Shown here: in pieces, positions 14,859-23,827 of the stretch
Layout of the letters: the number at the start of each line of letters is the position of its first letter
Numbering within the stretch: the stretch's first letter is position 1
Source: an uncultured Akkermansia sp.
GTDB taxonomy: Bacteria; Verrucomicrobiota; Verrucomicrobiia; Verrucomicrobiales; Akkermansiaceae
Reading direction: 5' to 3'
Assembly (NCBI GenBank): GCA_947631435.1
Contig: CANRLM010000019.1
Span: 1-38,258 of the forward strand
Length of the DNA stretch: 38,258 nt
Translations under genes and position numbers: made by a program
The notes under the pieces: model-generated
What the model was told of the DNA's origin: nothing
Seen by the model: the letters and a program-made list of their open reading frames with translations, nothing else
Database searches by the model: none

Positions 14859-15959
14859 ATGGCACGCATTTTGGCAGCGATGAGCGGGGGGGTGGACAGC
14901 GCTGTGGCGACGGCGTTGCTCGTGCAGCAGGGGCACGAGGTGGTGGCGGCGTATATGAAAAATTGGGTGAATGAGGAGGGCATACCCGGCGAGTGCCCGT
15001 GGGAGAAGGATATCGAGGATTCTCTCGCCGTCTGTCGTACGCTGGGTATCGAGCTGCGTATCATCGATCTCACGGTTCAATACCGCGAGCGCATCGTGAA
15101 CTACCTGCTGGAAGGCTATCGCAACGGCAGCACGCCGAATCCGGATGTGCTCTGCAACCGCGAGATGAAGTTCGGGGTGTTGCTCGACTACGCGCTGGAG
15201 CAGGGATTTTCCGCCGTGGCCACGGGGCACTACGCGCAGCGTGAGGACGTTCCTCCGCCCACCCCCGGCGGCGAGGCGCAGAGCTACATCCTGCGCGGTA
15301 CAGACCCCAACAAAGACCAATCCTATTTTCTGGCCCTTATGCGCCCGGAACAAGTCGCCCGCGCCGTCTTCCCCATCGGCGACCTCATCAAGCCGGAGGT
15401 GCGAAAGCTGGCCGGGGAACTTCATCTGCCCAACGCGCAAAAGAAAGATTCTCAAGGGATTTGCTTCATCGGGCAGGTGAAGATGAGCGACTTCCTCAGC
15501 CACTACATCCCCGACAACCCCGGCGAAATTGTCGATACGCAGGGACGCGTCCTCGGCACCCACCGCGGGCTGCACCTCTTCACCATCGGCCAGCGCAAGG
15601 GACACCACGTCGCCTCCCCACGGGAGGGCATCGCCTACGTCGTCGTCGGTAAGGACGTGCAAAACAACCGCCTGATTCTTGGCTACGAGCAACCCGATTC
15701 TCCCGGGTTGTACTCCACCGTCGCCACCGTCGGGAGTATCTGCAATGCCCGTATTCCCCTGCCGGAGCATGTCCTCGTGCAGCCTCGCTACCGCGCTCCG
15801 GCAGTGTCTGCTTCCTGCCGCTACGTCGCTCCTCAGCGCGTTGAGTTATCTTTCGATTCACCTGTTCGAGCTCTTGCGCCGGGGCAGGTTTGCGCCTTCT
15901 ACGATGCCACTTCCCCCGCTCGTCTCCTCGCTGGTGGCTTCTTTGAGACGATGGCGTGA
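14859..15959 (+). CDS. mnmA: tRNA-specific 2-thiouridylase MnmA
   Basis: MnmA puts the 2-thio group on wobble uridine 34 of tRNA-Lys, -Glu and -Gln, using ATP and relayed sulfur. The PP-loop SGGVDSAVA (9-17), the first catalytic cysteine in TPNPDVLCNREMKFG, and the second in SQGICFIGQVKMSDFL are present. The C-terminal beta-barrel parts (PGEIVDTQGRVLGTHRGLHL, FTIGQRKGH) are intact. The 366 residues are standard. It is co-directional with thiE and converges on the kefB-like gene. Confidence 0.97.
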   Translation: MARILAAMSGGVDSAVATALLVQQGHEVVAAYMKNWVNEEGIPGECPWEKDIEDSLAVCRTLGIELRIIDLTVQYRERIVNYLLEGYRNGSTPNPDVLCNREMKFGVLLDYALEQGFSAVATGHYAQREDVPPPTPGGEAQSYILRGTDPNKDQSYFLALMRPEQVARAVFPIGDLIKPEVRKLAGELHLPNAQKKDSQGICFIGQVKMSDFLSHYIPDNPGEIVDTQGRVLGTHRGLHLFTIGQRKGHHVASPREGIAYVVVGKDVQNNRLILGYEQPDSPGLYSTVATVGSICNARIPLPEHVLVQPRYRAPAVSASCRYVAPQRVELSFDSPVRALAPGQVCAFYDATSPARLLAGGFFETMA

Positions 15960-15994
15960 GTCCGCCGGTGCACCCGCGGAATGCTGCCCGGCAA

Positions 15995-17677
15995 TCAGGC
16001 GATTTTCTCACGGAAGCGCGTGCGTGCGGCTGAGCACTCGCGCGCGACCTGCTCCTCTGTGGCGCCAAGCCCGCGCAGGAGGGTGCCGGTCATGGAGAGA
16101 GCCACCTCTTCCTCACCCGAGAAGACGGATTCCGCTCCACTGCGCCGCAAAGCCTGCGCATTGCGAGTGTATGTCGTGTAGGCCATGATGGAGATGGAGG
16201 GATTCAATCCCCGCGCAGCAGCGGCGATTTCGCCCGCCGGCGCCGCAGAGGAGGTGACGATGATCGCCTGAGCCTTTTCCACTCCTGCGAGCTTCAGAAT
16301 GGTGCGCTGCCGTGCATCGCCGTGCAACGCAGGGATCCCTTCCTTCACGAGGCGATTGACGGTATCGATGTTCATTTCCAGCACCACGGTTTCTACGTCG
16401 TAGTCGGAGAGGATATGGCCGAGTATCTGTCCGCATGGACCATAGCCGACGAGGATGACGCGGTGGCGATCCTCAGCCGGAGGCGGTACGGCCCCGCTTG
16501 CGGCGGCGGTGCCGATGCCGCGATCCTCAAAGAACTTGACGAGCCTGGGGACGAAGCGATAGAGGGCGGCGTTCAGGGTGATGGTGATGATGGCGCAGCC
16601 GGTGATGACATTCACGGCGAAGGGGGGAAGCAGACCGTATTGCCCGGCGATGAGCGAGGCGAGGATGAAGGAGAATTCCCCGACCTGGGAGAGAGAGGCC
16701 GCGACCACGAGCGCCATGCGACTGGGACGCTTCAGCAGGCGAATCACGATGTAGGCCGCTACGGGCTTCGCGATGAGCGTGAGCAGGATGGCGCTGAGGG
16801 CGAGCGGCCAGTACTCCAGCAGACCGGCGGCATCAAAACCCATGCCGACGGAGACGAAAAAGAGCACGGCGAAAGCATCGCGCATGGGAAGGGCATCCCC
16901 TGCGGCGCGGGCGGAGAACTTGCTCTGCCCCACCACCATGCCGGATAGAAAGGCGCCGAATTCCAGCGAGGCGTTGAAGACATGCGAAGAGAGCACGGCG
17001 ATGCCAAGCGCGATGACCAGTACGGCAAGCGTGAAGAGTTCATCGCTCGTGCTGCGCGATACGTAGGTGAGCGTTTTCTCGATGATGTAGCGGCCGAGAA
17101 AGGCGACGCACAGGATGAGCAGAGTGAGCTTCAGCGTCATCCACCCCAGCGCGGGGAGCAGAGCCTGCCCGGCAAAGATCACCGGAAGCAGCACCAGAAG
17201 CACGATGGTGAAGATATCCTCCACCACGAGCCAGCCGAGCGCCGTGTGGCCCGCCGGCGTTTGCAGCACTTTGTTGTCCGCCAGCACGCGGGTGAGCACC
17301 ACTGTGCTGGAAACGCACATGCACGCGCCGAAGAGAGAGGCGCCCATCCACGTGGCACCCGGTGCAAGCCAGTAGTAAAAGGCGGCGCCGGTGATAGCAC
17401 GTACCAGCATGCACACGATTGAACCCGGAACCGCCACCCTCTGCACGGCCAGCAGATCCTTGAAGTGAAATTGCAGCCCCACGCCGAAAAGCAGCAGCAC
17501 CACGCCAATGTGCGAAAATTCGTCCACCACTTCCCCTTCCACCGGCATGCCCCACCACGGCTGTGCCGCCAGAATGCCCGCTACCAGGTACCCCACGAGA
17601 GGCGAGAGTTTGAATTTCTGAGCGAGGATGCCCAGCACAAGGGCGAGAGAAAGACCGATAGCAAGTGTAGAAATCAT
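15995..17677 (-). CDS. Kef-type K+/H+ antiporter with RCK domain
   Basis: A CPA2-family monovalent cation:proton antiporter of 560 residues. The N-terminal 390 residues form a multi-span membrane domain with the family segments PLVGYLVAGILA, SLFGACMCVSSTVVLTRVLA and LEFGAFLSGMVVGQS. A cytoplasmic RCK (TrkA-N) domain follows with the dinucleotide fold HRVILVGYGPCGQILGHIL, VLEMNIDTV, LHGDARQRTIL. The layout is like YbaL or KefB; no separate TrkA-C domain is evident. Its ATG overlaps the stop of the rlmI-like gene as ATGA, so it is translationally coupled to it. Confidence 0.9.
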   Translation of the reverse strand: MISTLAIGLSLALVLGILAQKFKLSPLVGYLVAGILAAQPWWGMPVEGEVVDEFSHIGVVLLLFGVGLQFHFKDLLAVQRVAVPGSIVCMLVRAITGAAFYYWLAPGATWMGASLFGACMCVSSTVVLTRVLADNKVLQTPAGHTALGWLVVEDIFTIVLLVLLPVIFAGQALLPALGWMTLKLTLLILCVAFLGRYIIEKTLTYVSRSTSDELFTLAVLVIALGIAVLSSHVFNASLEFGAFLSGMVVGQSKFSARAAGDALPMRDAFAVLFFVSVGMGFDAAGLLEYWPLALSAILLTLIAKPVAAYIVIRLLKRPSRMALVVAASLSQVGEFSFILASLIAGQYGLLPPFAVNVITGCAIITITLNAALYRFVPRLVKFFEDRGIGTAAASGAVPPPAEDRHRVILVGYGPCGQILGHILSDYDVETVVLEMNIDTVNRLVKEGIPALHGDARQRTILKLAGVEKAQAIIVTSSAAPAGEIAAAARGLNPSISIMAYTTYTRNAQALRRSGAESVFSGEEEVALSMTGTLLRGLGATEEQVARECSAARTRFREKIA

Positions 17678-18927
17678 GATAAGATACGTGCCCAGAGGAC
17701 CTTCAGGTATCGCCCCTCCGGGTAGGTGGATAGATACGGATGATCCCAGCCGGGACCACTTGTTTCGAGAATTTGCAAACGTCGGCCAAGACGCTGCGCA
17801 GTGTGGATGACGAGTTGCTCAAAATCTGCTACGGAAAGGAGCCCCGAGCAGGAACACGTCACGAGAAGTCCGTCGCGCCTCACGCATTGCATGCCCAGTG
17901 CATTCAGATCCCGGTATTTTTTCAATCCTTCTTCACGCGTCTCTCCCTCGCGACTCGTGACAAACTTGGGCGGATCCAGCAGCACCACGTCGAATTGTCT
18001 GTCATTGCGGATCATCTGGCGTGCGTAGGTGAAGGCGTCGGCATGCACGAAATCAATGCGGAGCGGACCGCGGCGGGAGTTGATGTTTGCGTTGCGTCGA
18101 GCCAGGGCGATCGCTTCCTCATCTAGATCCACTGCCGTCACCTCTCCTGCGCCGCCCAGGAGTTTGGCGTAGATGGAAAAGCCTCCCGTGTAGCAGCAGA
18201 GATCCAGCAGGCTTTTGCCGCGTACGAGCTGCGCGAGTTTGTAACGATTCTCCCGCTGGTCGCAGAAAAAGCCGGTCTTGTGCCCTCGCTCGAAATCAAC
18301 CTCAAAATTCACACCGTGCTCCAGGATGCGTACACGTCGCACAGGGGCGCATTCCGGCGCCGTAGTGGGGTCTATTCCCTCCATGCGTGCGATCTCCGGG
18401 TCCACCTGCACCACGTGGCGTTTCGTTCCACACACCTCATGCAGCAGGGGAAGCCATTCCCCCAGCCGCTGCCACACTCCAAGCACGCTCACCTCCACAC
18501 TCAGCACATCCCCGTAGCGATCCACGATCAATCCCCCCAGTTCATCCGAATCCCCATGCACCAGTCTGCAGGCAGTTGTATCTTCCGGCAGCCATTCTTG
18601 CCGCCGCATGACGGCTCGCCGCAGTGCGGCAAGCAGATCCCCCTCGCTCAGAGGCGCCTTTCCGTGGTGAAGCATGCGCAACGGTGTGCGGGAAATCGGA
18701 TTCCAGAATCCACTGCCAAAAAATTCTCCATTTTTGTCGTACACCTGCACGAGACTCCCCGGGCGGGCGTCTGCACTCACCGATCCCAGCATACGGGGGT
18801 ACACGGCCGGGTGGTACGTGAAATACTTGAGCTGCACCCAGGGGCTCTGCCAGGAAGAACTGCCGGCAGGGGCAGAAGAAGAAATCCTCTGCGCATTTCG
18901 CCGCGCAGCTGCCTCTCCCTTCTTCAT
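17674..18927 (-). CDS. rlmI: RlmI-like 23S rRNA (cytosine-C5) methyltransferase
   Basis: This SAM-dependent RNA methyltransferase has an N-terminal PUA-like domain (about residues 25-95, with DKNGEFFGSGFWNPISRTPL). A linker domain (LGGLIVDRYGDVLSVEV) and a Rossmann methyltransferase domain follow. The latter shows DFERGHKTGFFCDQRENR, LLDLCCYTGGFSIYA (SAM site), VTAVDLDEEAIALAR and VLLDPPKFVTSR. The catalytic cysteine region is LLVTCSCSGLLS. This is the RlmI/YccW type that modifies C1962. ATG 18927 is chosen because the promoter at 18970-18999 lies downstream of the longer in-frame start at 19044. It is coupled to the antiporter gene. Confidence 0.9.
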   Translation of the reverse strand: MKKGEAAARRNAQRISSSAPAGSSSWQSPWVQLKYFTYHPAVYPRMLGSVSADARPGSLVQVYDKNGEFFGSGFWNPISRTPLRMLHHGKAPLSEGDLLAALRRAVMRRQEWLPEDTTACRLVHGDSDELGGLIVDRYGDVLSVEVSVLGVWQRLGEWLPLLHEVCGTKRHVVQVDPEIARMEGIDPTTAPECAPVRRVRILEHGVNFEVDFERGHKTGFFCDQRENRYKLAQLVRGKSLLDLCCYTGGFSIYAKLLGGAGEVTAVDLDEEAIALARRNANINSRRGPLRIDFVHADAFTYARQMIRNDRQFDVVLLDPPKFVTSREGETREEGLKKYRDLNALGMQCVRRDGLLVTCSCSGLLSVADFEQLVIHTAQRLGRRLQILETSGPGWDHPYLSTYPEGRYLKVLWARILS

Positions 18928-18969
18928 AGTCCGTTGTTTTCCCTCTTTTCTGCCCGTCTGCACGCGTGC

Positions 18970-18999
18970 ATCATACCGCGTGCAGAGGGGAGCTGTCAA
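18970..18999 (-). promoter_or_regulatory. Promoter of the rlmI-kefB operon
   Basis: On the minus strand TTGACA (18999-18994), an 18-base spacer and TATGAT (18975-18970), a near-consensus promoter. Transcription would start near 18963 and leave a 36-base leader before ATG 18927. Confidence 0.75.
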
Positions 19000-19169
19000 T
19001 CCTGAGTTATGTCGTTTCAGGGCAAAAGACATTGAAAAAAACACTCACGTATCGCCTCAAAATTAAGTCACCGAAGGGATGCTGAAAACAGGGAAAAAGG
19101 ATTTCCTGAAAGCATGATGCCCCAGAAATTATGGGTTAATATCAATCACATTTCGCTCAGGATGAGTAA

Positions 19170-19350
19170 GCAGGCAGAAACAGAGTTGCCTTTTGTCCGG
19201 AGAAAAATATGTCTCGCCGGCCCCTCGATACAAGAAAACAGGGATTGGCGCTCAATAGCACGTAATTTTTTTGGATTTTGCCTCCCAACGCCAAATCCTG
19301 CTGTAATCACGCTCACAGCCCATGAAATCAATTTTCCCGGGACGAATGTG
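19170..19350 (+). mobile_element. Fragment of the IS4-type element, transposase 3' side
   Basis: This 181-bp piece matches the left part of the 502-bp relic at 10079, in the opposite orientation. The best match runs from TTGGCGCTCAATAGCACG through GGATTTTGCC and CCCATGAAATCAATTTTCCC to the end GGGACGAATGTG. Its upstream part is more diverged. The stretch encoding LALNST is kept in frame, followed by a stop. Confidence 0.65.
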
Positions 19351-19419
19351 GGTTTCTACCAATTCCCGGGGAATTTCTCGCAATTTGGGCGAAAATAGTT
19401 ACCTTGGGCATGGAAGGTT

Positions 19420-19522
19420 TTTTGTTTGTTCCAACCTCAGTATACTCTTTTCTGAGGAAACGATTCAACCTTCCTTTTTTGTCCCCTCTCCCCTCTTTAT
19501 ATTTTTTCTTGGGACGCATGTG
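19420..19522 (-). mobile_element. Fragment of the IS4-type element, transposase 5' side
   Basis: This matches 10476-10580 over about 104 bases and ends in GGGACGCATGTG. On the minus strand it encodes RLNRFLRKEYTEVGTNKK, close to the copy at 10524 (conservative changes only). It continues into PKVTIFAQIARNSPG, which resembles IS4-type transposase N-termini. It lies next to the fragment at 19170-19350 but reads the opposite way, so the two are not one simple deletion product. Confidence 0.6.
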
Positions 19523-19546
19523 GCCCTGTGCCGGATGAAATGAAAC

Positions 19547-19575
19547 TTGCGCGGGGAAAGGGAATGCGATAAAAT
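19547..19575 (+). promoter_or_regulatory. Candidate promoter of the uridylyltransferase gene
   Basis: TTGCGC (19547-19552), a 17-base spacer and TAAAAT (19570-19575), with 7 bases before ATG 19583. The -10 is good and the -35 poor. It fits the leaderless pattern seen at hicA and aroB. Confidence 0.45.
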
Positions 19576-19582
19576 GCGTCCC

Positions 19583-20917
19583 ATGAAGGATGTGACTTCA
19601 ATGATTAGGGAAAAGATGCTGGCGCGGGGACTGTCAGATGCGGCGATATGCGCCTTTCTGCACGGAGTGGAGGAGCTGCGGCAGCAGCGCAAAATGATGG
19701 TGAGTGAAGACGAGATATCGCCCGTTCCCTCGCTGCCGGCCTGGCATGAGATTGTGACGAGTTCACCGGCGGCGGGAGCAGATTTGCTCAGCAAAACCGT
19801 GGTGATCAAGCTCAACGGTGGGCTTGGCACAAGTATGGGGTTGCAGCAGGCGAAGAGCCTTTTGGAGATCAAGCCGGGCGTGACGTTCTTAGACCTCATT
19901 GTGAGGCAGGTGGAAACCCTGCGGCAACAGGCGGCGTGCGACGTACAACTCCTGCTTATGAATTCCTTCTCCACTTCGGCAGACACGATGCAGTACCTGC
20001 AACGTTATGCAGAGCAAGGCTATGGAGAGGCGAATCGAGTGCAACTCATGCAGAACATGGTTCCGAAACTGCTGCGCGACACATTGGAGCCGGTGAAGAT
20101 GCCCGAGCACCCGGAGTTGGAATGGTGTCCGCCGGGGCATGGGGATCTGTATGCCGCGCTTGCGGGATCCGGATGGTTGGATCGTCTGCTGGAGCGTGGG
20201 GTTATTTACGCTTTTGTGTCGAACTGCGATAACCTTGGCGCGCAAGTGGATACCCGTTTTTTGAGTTGGTTTGTCAGGAGTAATGCTCCTTTTGTGATGG
20301 AAGCCACGCCCCGTACCGAGGCAGATAAAAAGGGAGGGCATCTGGCGCTGAGAAAGGCGGATGGTCAACTCATGCTGCGCGAAGTGGCACAGTGCCCGGA
20401 GGAGGATGTGCCGGCCTTTCAGGATATCGCACTCCACCGCTATTTCAATACCAACAACCTGTGGGTTCGGTTGGATGCGCTGCGCGATTTCATGGCATCG
20501 CACGGCGGCATGGTGCCTCTTCCTGTGATTCGCAACGCGAAGACGGCAGATCCACGTGATTCAAATTCACCTGCGGTATACCAGCTTGAGATTGCCATGG
20601 GAGCAGCGCTTCAATGCTTTCCAGGGGCCGAAGCTGTGAATGTGCCCCGCTCACGCTTTTTCCCGGTGAAGACGACAGGTGATCTGCTGTTGCTGCGATC
20701 GGACGCCGTGCAAATAGACGGCTCCGGCAGCATGCACCTGGCTCCGGAGTGCGGTGGAGTAGCGCCTATCGTGCAGCTTTCATCCGATTATAAACTTGTG
20801 GATTCCCTGCAATCTCTCGGGGTTCCTTCGCTCAAGGAGGTACGACACCTCACGGTACGAGGACCGTGGTCTTTCGCCCCCGGCGAACCACTCAAAGGCG
20901 ATATCGTGGTCGGTTAA
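19583..20917 (+). CDS. UTP-sugar-1-phosphate uridylyltransferase, UDPGP family
   Basis: This enzyme makes UDP-glucose (or a related UDP-sugar) from UTP and the sugar 1-phosphate. It belongs to the UDPGP family typical of eukaryotes, not the bacterial GalU family. Evidence is the nucleotide loop KLNGGLGTSMG (76-86), FLDLIVRQVETLR, PPGHGDLYAALAGSG, VSNCDNLGAQVD and the substrate lysine in RFFPVKTTGDLLLLRSD. At about 444 residues it is near the family length. Starts at TTG 19547 and ATG 19574 are in frame; ATG 19583 fits the promoter spacing best. A relic IS end lies 60 bases upstream. Confidence 0.88.
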   Translation: MKDVTSMIREKMLARGLSDAAICAFLHGVEELRQQRKMMVSEDEISPVPSLPAWHEIVTSSPAAGADLLSKTVVIKLNGGLGTSMGLQQAKSLLEIKPGVTFLDLIVRQVETLRQQAACDVQLLLMNSFSTSADTMQYLQRYAEQGYGEANRVQLMQNMVPKLLRDTLEPVKMPEHPELEWCPPGHGDLYAALAGSGWLDRLLERGVIYAFVSNCDNLGAQVDTRFLSWFVRSNAPFVMEATPRTEADKKGGHLALRKADGQLMLREVAQCPEEDVPAFQDIALHRYFNTNNLWVRLDALRDFMASHGGMVPLPVIRNAKTADPRDSNSPAVYQLEIAMGAALQCFPGAEAVNVPRSRFFPVKTTGDLLLLRSDAVQIDGSGSMHLAPECGGVAPIVQLSSDYKLVDSLQSLGVPSLKEVRHLTVRGPWSFAPGEPLKGDIVVG

Positions 20918-21013
20918 TTTCTCCACCGCCGGTCTCCCGAGACGACGACATCGTCCTTCGGCAAGCGCATCTCTTCATGCATTTGCGCTGCCCTCTCCCC
21001 CCAAAAAAATGTT

Positions 21014-21260
21014 GGCTCTGTCCCACCACAGTGTTGAAAAAACACAAGGATGAACAGGTCTCTGAATAAAAATGTTCGAGTAGGGTTATCGCTCGTCGAT
21101 AATAGCTTCACTCATGAGAGCATGAGCAAGAAGCACCCGATGTTACTCGTTGACCGAAGTGTAGAGAGTGAGGGCTTACCATTGCCTTAGCAACTCTAAC
21201 ACATTAAGTCTAACTAAATAAAAGATTCTTTAGAAATCAACACTGTGGTAGGACATAGCC
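21014..21260. mobile_element. 247-bp miniature inverted-repeat element with 8-bp target duplication
   Basis: The ends are inverted repeats of 24 bases with two mismatches: GGCTCTGTCCCACCACAGTG plus TTGA at the left, and GGCTATGTCCTACCACAGTG plus TTGA read inward from the right. The flanks carry the direct repeat AAAATGTT (21006-21013 and 21261-21268). GG-terminal inverted repeats with an 8-bp duplication are typical of ISL3-type elements, so this may be a non-autonomous derivative of one. The interior (21038-21236) holds no transposase I can recognise. It sits between the uridylyltransferase gene and thiD, 17 bases past the thiD stop. Confidence 0.85.
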
Positions 21261-21276
21261 AAAATGTTTGCCCCGG

Positions 21277-22059
21277 TTAGCTACCGTGGTTGAGGGCAAA
21301 GAGGTCATGCTCCCAGCGGTGGGAGGAGGCGATGGCGCGTGACGTGTAGGCGAGAGCGGATTCGACGGCTTCAGGAAGGGCTGCTCCTTTGGCAAGGAAA
21401 GCTGTGATGGCGGAGGAGAGGGTGCAACCGGTGCCATGGGTAGAGATTCCGATCGTGCGGGCGTGAGAGAAGGGAGTCACGGAACCGTCCGGGAGAACGA
21501 GTAAATCGGTGCAGGTGTCGCCGGCGAGATGGCCCCCTTTGGCGAGGATGGCGCAGCCGTAAGCACGCGAGAGTTCAACGGCAGCGGAAGCCAGCTCATC
21601 GACGGTGTCCGGAGTTTCGTCGTGTCGGCAGAGGGCAGCAAGTTCGTCGAGGTTAGGGGTGATGAGAGCGGCGCGAGGAAAGAGGTCTGACTCGTACGCT
21701 TGCAAAGTGGAGGCGAGCATGAGGGGGTCTCCTGCTGTGGCGATCATAACGGGATCCACCACGACGGGGATGTGCTGCGGAAGTTCGTCAACAGCTGCCC
21801 GGAGGATTTCGGTACTATAGAGCATACCAGTTTTGACGGCTGCCACGGGGAAAGTGCGCAGGCACTCGCGAATTTGGCTCGCGACAATTTTCGGAGGAAG
21901 AGGGGCGATGTCCGCCACGTGTCCCGGTACTTCGCTCACCACGCACGTGACGGCTGTAAGAGGGTAGCAACCGAGGGCAAAGCCGGTTTTAAGATCAGCC
22001 TGAAGACCTGCCCCGGCCGAGGAATCAGAGCCGGCGATAGAGAGGAAAATGGGGGTCAT
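21277..22059 (-). CDS. thiD: Hydroxymethylpyrimidine (phosphate) kinase
   Basis: ThiD phosphorylates hydroxymethylpyrimidine twice to make the pyrimidine diphosphate used by ThiE. The ribokinase-like signatures are present: FLSIAGSDSSAGAGLQADLK at the N-terminus, VKTGMLYS, VVDPVMIATAGDPL, LITPNLDELAAL and the anion-hole region GTGCTLSSAITAFLAKG. The 260 residues are normal. ATG 22059 overlaps the gatA stop as ATGA, which fixes the start; a GTG six bases upstream is in frame. It is the last gene of the gat operon. Confidence 0.95.
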   Translation of the reverse strand: MTPIFLSIAGSDSSAGAGLQADLKTGFALGCYPLTAVTCVVSEVPGHVADIAPLPPKIVASQIRECLRTFPVAAVKTGMLYSTEILRAAVDELPQHIPVVVDPVMIATAGDPLMLASTLQAYESDLFPRAALITPNLDELAALCRHDETPDTVDELASAAVELSRAYGCAILAKGGHLAGDTCTDLLVLPDGSVTPFSHARTIGISTHGTGCTLSSAITAFLAKGAALPEAVESALAYTSRAIASSHRWEHDLFALNHGS

Positions 22060-23471
22060 TTCCACGACTGTTCAAGAGTAGCAGCTGCGCGCAGGAGGCG
22101 AGCCTCCTCAAAGTGCGGGGCAAGCAGCTGTACACCCACGGGGAGACCGCTCTGCGGCGTGGGGACAGAGATAGCGGGCAACCCTGCAAGGTTTGCCGGG
22201 ACGGTGTAAATATCTGCCAGATAGGTCTGCAGCGGAGTCATATCTACCGCATGAAGATTGGGCGCGGGTGTGGGCGCCACGGGGCCCAGGATGAGCTGCA
22301 CCCCGAGCTCGGAGAAAGCCTTAGCAAAGTCCTGTGCAACGAGGGCTCGGGCCTTTTGTGCGCGGGCGTAGTAGGCATCGTAATAGCCTCCTGAGAGCAC
22401 ATAGGTGCCAAGGATGATGCGGCGCTTTACTTCTTCCCCGAAACCTTCGGCGCGAGAAAGGCTGAAAAGGGCGTCCGGGTCGTGAGTGAGCCGGCTGCGG
22501 TGACCGTAGCGGATGCCGTCGTAGCGTGCGAGATTGGAAGAGGCTTCAGCGCAGGCGATAATGTAGTAGGAAGCTACGGCAGCTTCTGCGTGCGGAAGAG
22601 AGATTTCGCAGATTTCTGCTCCGGCATCCTGGAGGGCTTTTGTAGCAGCCTCCAGAGCAGAACTCACCGGCTTGGCATTACCACCGCCGGTATATTCGCG
22701 CGGGAGTCCGATGCGCATGTTACTGATACTGTCATGCAGACCACTCACGAAGTCCGGTACGGGTTCTTGTGAGCTGGTGGAATCCTTTTCATCGTGCCCG
22801 CAAAGGATACCCAGTAGCAGTGCAGCGTCTTCCACACTGTGCGTGAGAGTGCCGATCTGGTCGAGGGAGGAAGCAAAGGCAACCAATCCATAGCGAGAGA
22901 TACGCCCGTAGGTGGGCTTGAGTCCTACGACGCCGCAGTGTGAGGCGGGTTGGCGGACGGATCCTCCTGTATCAGAGCCGAGAGCGGCGGGGATCAGTCC
23001 GGCGGCTACGGCGGCAGCCGATCCGCTGGAGGAGCCGCCGGGAACGTGTTGCAGATCGGCGGGGTTTCGGGTGGAGCCATAGGCGGAGTTCTCCCCGGAA
23101 GAGCCCATTGCAAACTCATCCATATTGGCTCGCCCGAATGGGATGGCCCCGGCGGCAAGGAGTTTCTCGACAGCGGTGGCGTTGTACGGTGAGCAAAAGT
23201 TTTCCAGCATCCGCGAGGCGCAGCTTGTAGTAATCCCCTTACGGCATATATTGTCTTTGATCGCTATGGGGAGACCACCCAGGGGAAGGGAGATATCCGC
23301 TTTTGCGGCGGCAGAGAGAGCCGTTTCTCTGTCGTAGGAGAGCAATGCATTGAGCTGCGGATTGAGCTCATCCATGCGCCCGGCATAATATTTTATGACC
23401 TCAAGCGGAGAAATCTCTCCACCGCGAAGAGCTTTTTGCAGGGCGTTCAGGCTTGTCCCGGGTGATATCAT
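22056..23471 (-). CDS. gatA: Asp/Glu-tRNA amidotransferase subunit A
   Basis: GatA is the amidase subunit of GatCAB, which turns misacylated Glu-tRNA-Gln or Asp-tRNA-Asn into Gln- or Asn-tRNA. The amidase-signature triad is visible: Lys in LPIAIKDNIC, and the serines in PGGSSSGSAAAVAAGLIPAAL and GSDTGGSVRQPASHCG. TYGRISRYGLVAFASSLDQIG and VGVQLLAP follow. The 471 residues are standard. gatC is 32 bases upstream and thiD overlaps downstream. gatB is not in the window. Confidence 0.97.
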   Translation of the reverse strand: MISPGTSLNALQKALRGGEISPLEVIKYYAGRMDELNPQLNALLSYDRETALSAAAKADISLPLGGLPIAIKDNICRKGITTSCASRMLENFCSPYNATAVEKLLAAGAIPFGRANMDEFAMGSSGENSAYGSTRNPADLQHVPGGSSSGSAAAVAAGLIPAALGSDTGGSVRQPASHCGVVGLKPTYGRISRYGLVAFASSLDQIGTLTHSVEDAALLLGILCGHDEKDSTSSQEPVPDFVSGLHDSISNMRIGLPREYTGGGNAKPVSSALEAATKALQDAGAEICEISLPHAEAAVASYYIIACAEASSNLARYDGIRYGHRSRLTHDPDALFSLSRAEGFGEEVKRRIILGTYVLSGGYYDAYYARAQKARALVAQDFAKAFSELGVQLILGPVAPTPAPNLHAVDMTPLQTYLADIYTVPANLAGLPAISVPTPQSGLPVGVQLLAPHFEEARLLRAAATLEQSWK

Positions 23472-23503
23472 ATTCTTCTGGACGGAAATGAGATAGGGGA
23501 AAA

Positions 23504-23818
23504 TCAGTGTGCGGACTCCACCACTTTCGGTACGCAGAATTGTCCGTCTTCCTGTTGTGGGGCATTACCCAGGGCGGCATCGGCAGACAAACTCTCCCCG
23601 GGCACATCGGGGCGCAGGGCGTCAAACGTCGGAATTGGATGGTACATGGGTTCTATGTGCTGAGTGTCCCATTTTTCCAACTGTTGCACATAGTCCAGAA
23701 TTTGTTCGAGGTCGCGGGTGAGGCGCGACTGTTCCTCTTCAGACAGTTTGATTTTGGCCAATCTGGCTATGTACGCCACATCGATGGCAGGGTGTGGCTG
23801 CTGCATTTTATCACTCAT
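23504..23818 (-). CDS. gatC: Asp/Glu-tRNA amidotransferase subunit C
   Basis: GatC is the small belt subunit that stabilises GatA and GatB. The pattern IDVAYIARLAKIKLSEEE with LTRDLEQILDYVQQLEKWD at the N-terminus, then PTFDALRPDVPGESL and a C-terminal FCVPKVVES, is diagnostic. The 104 residues are usual. It begins 9 bases after the stop of a small membrane protein gene and is followed by gatA. Confidence 0.93.
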   Translation of the reverse strand: MSDKMQQPHPAIDVAYIARLAKIKLSEEEQSRLTRDLEQILDYVQQLEKWDTQHIEPMYHPIPTFDALRPDVPGESLSADAALGNAPQQEDGQFCVPKVVESAH

Positions 23819-23827
23819 TATTGATGT

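Noticed and set aside
14361..15770. Long open frame (469 codons) on the minus strand
   Set aside because: It lies antisense to thiE and mnmA, both certain genes; the frame is open because of their GC-rich codon use and its product shows no domain.
21051..21191. 46-codon ORF inside the MITE
   Set aside because: It has no ribosome site or known motif and lies within a non-autonomous element; it is probably chance.
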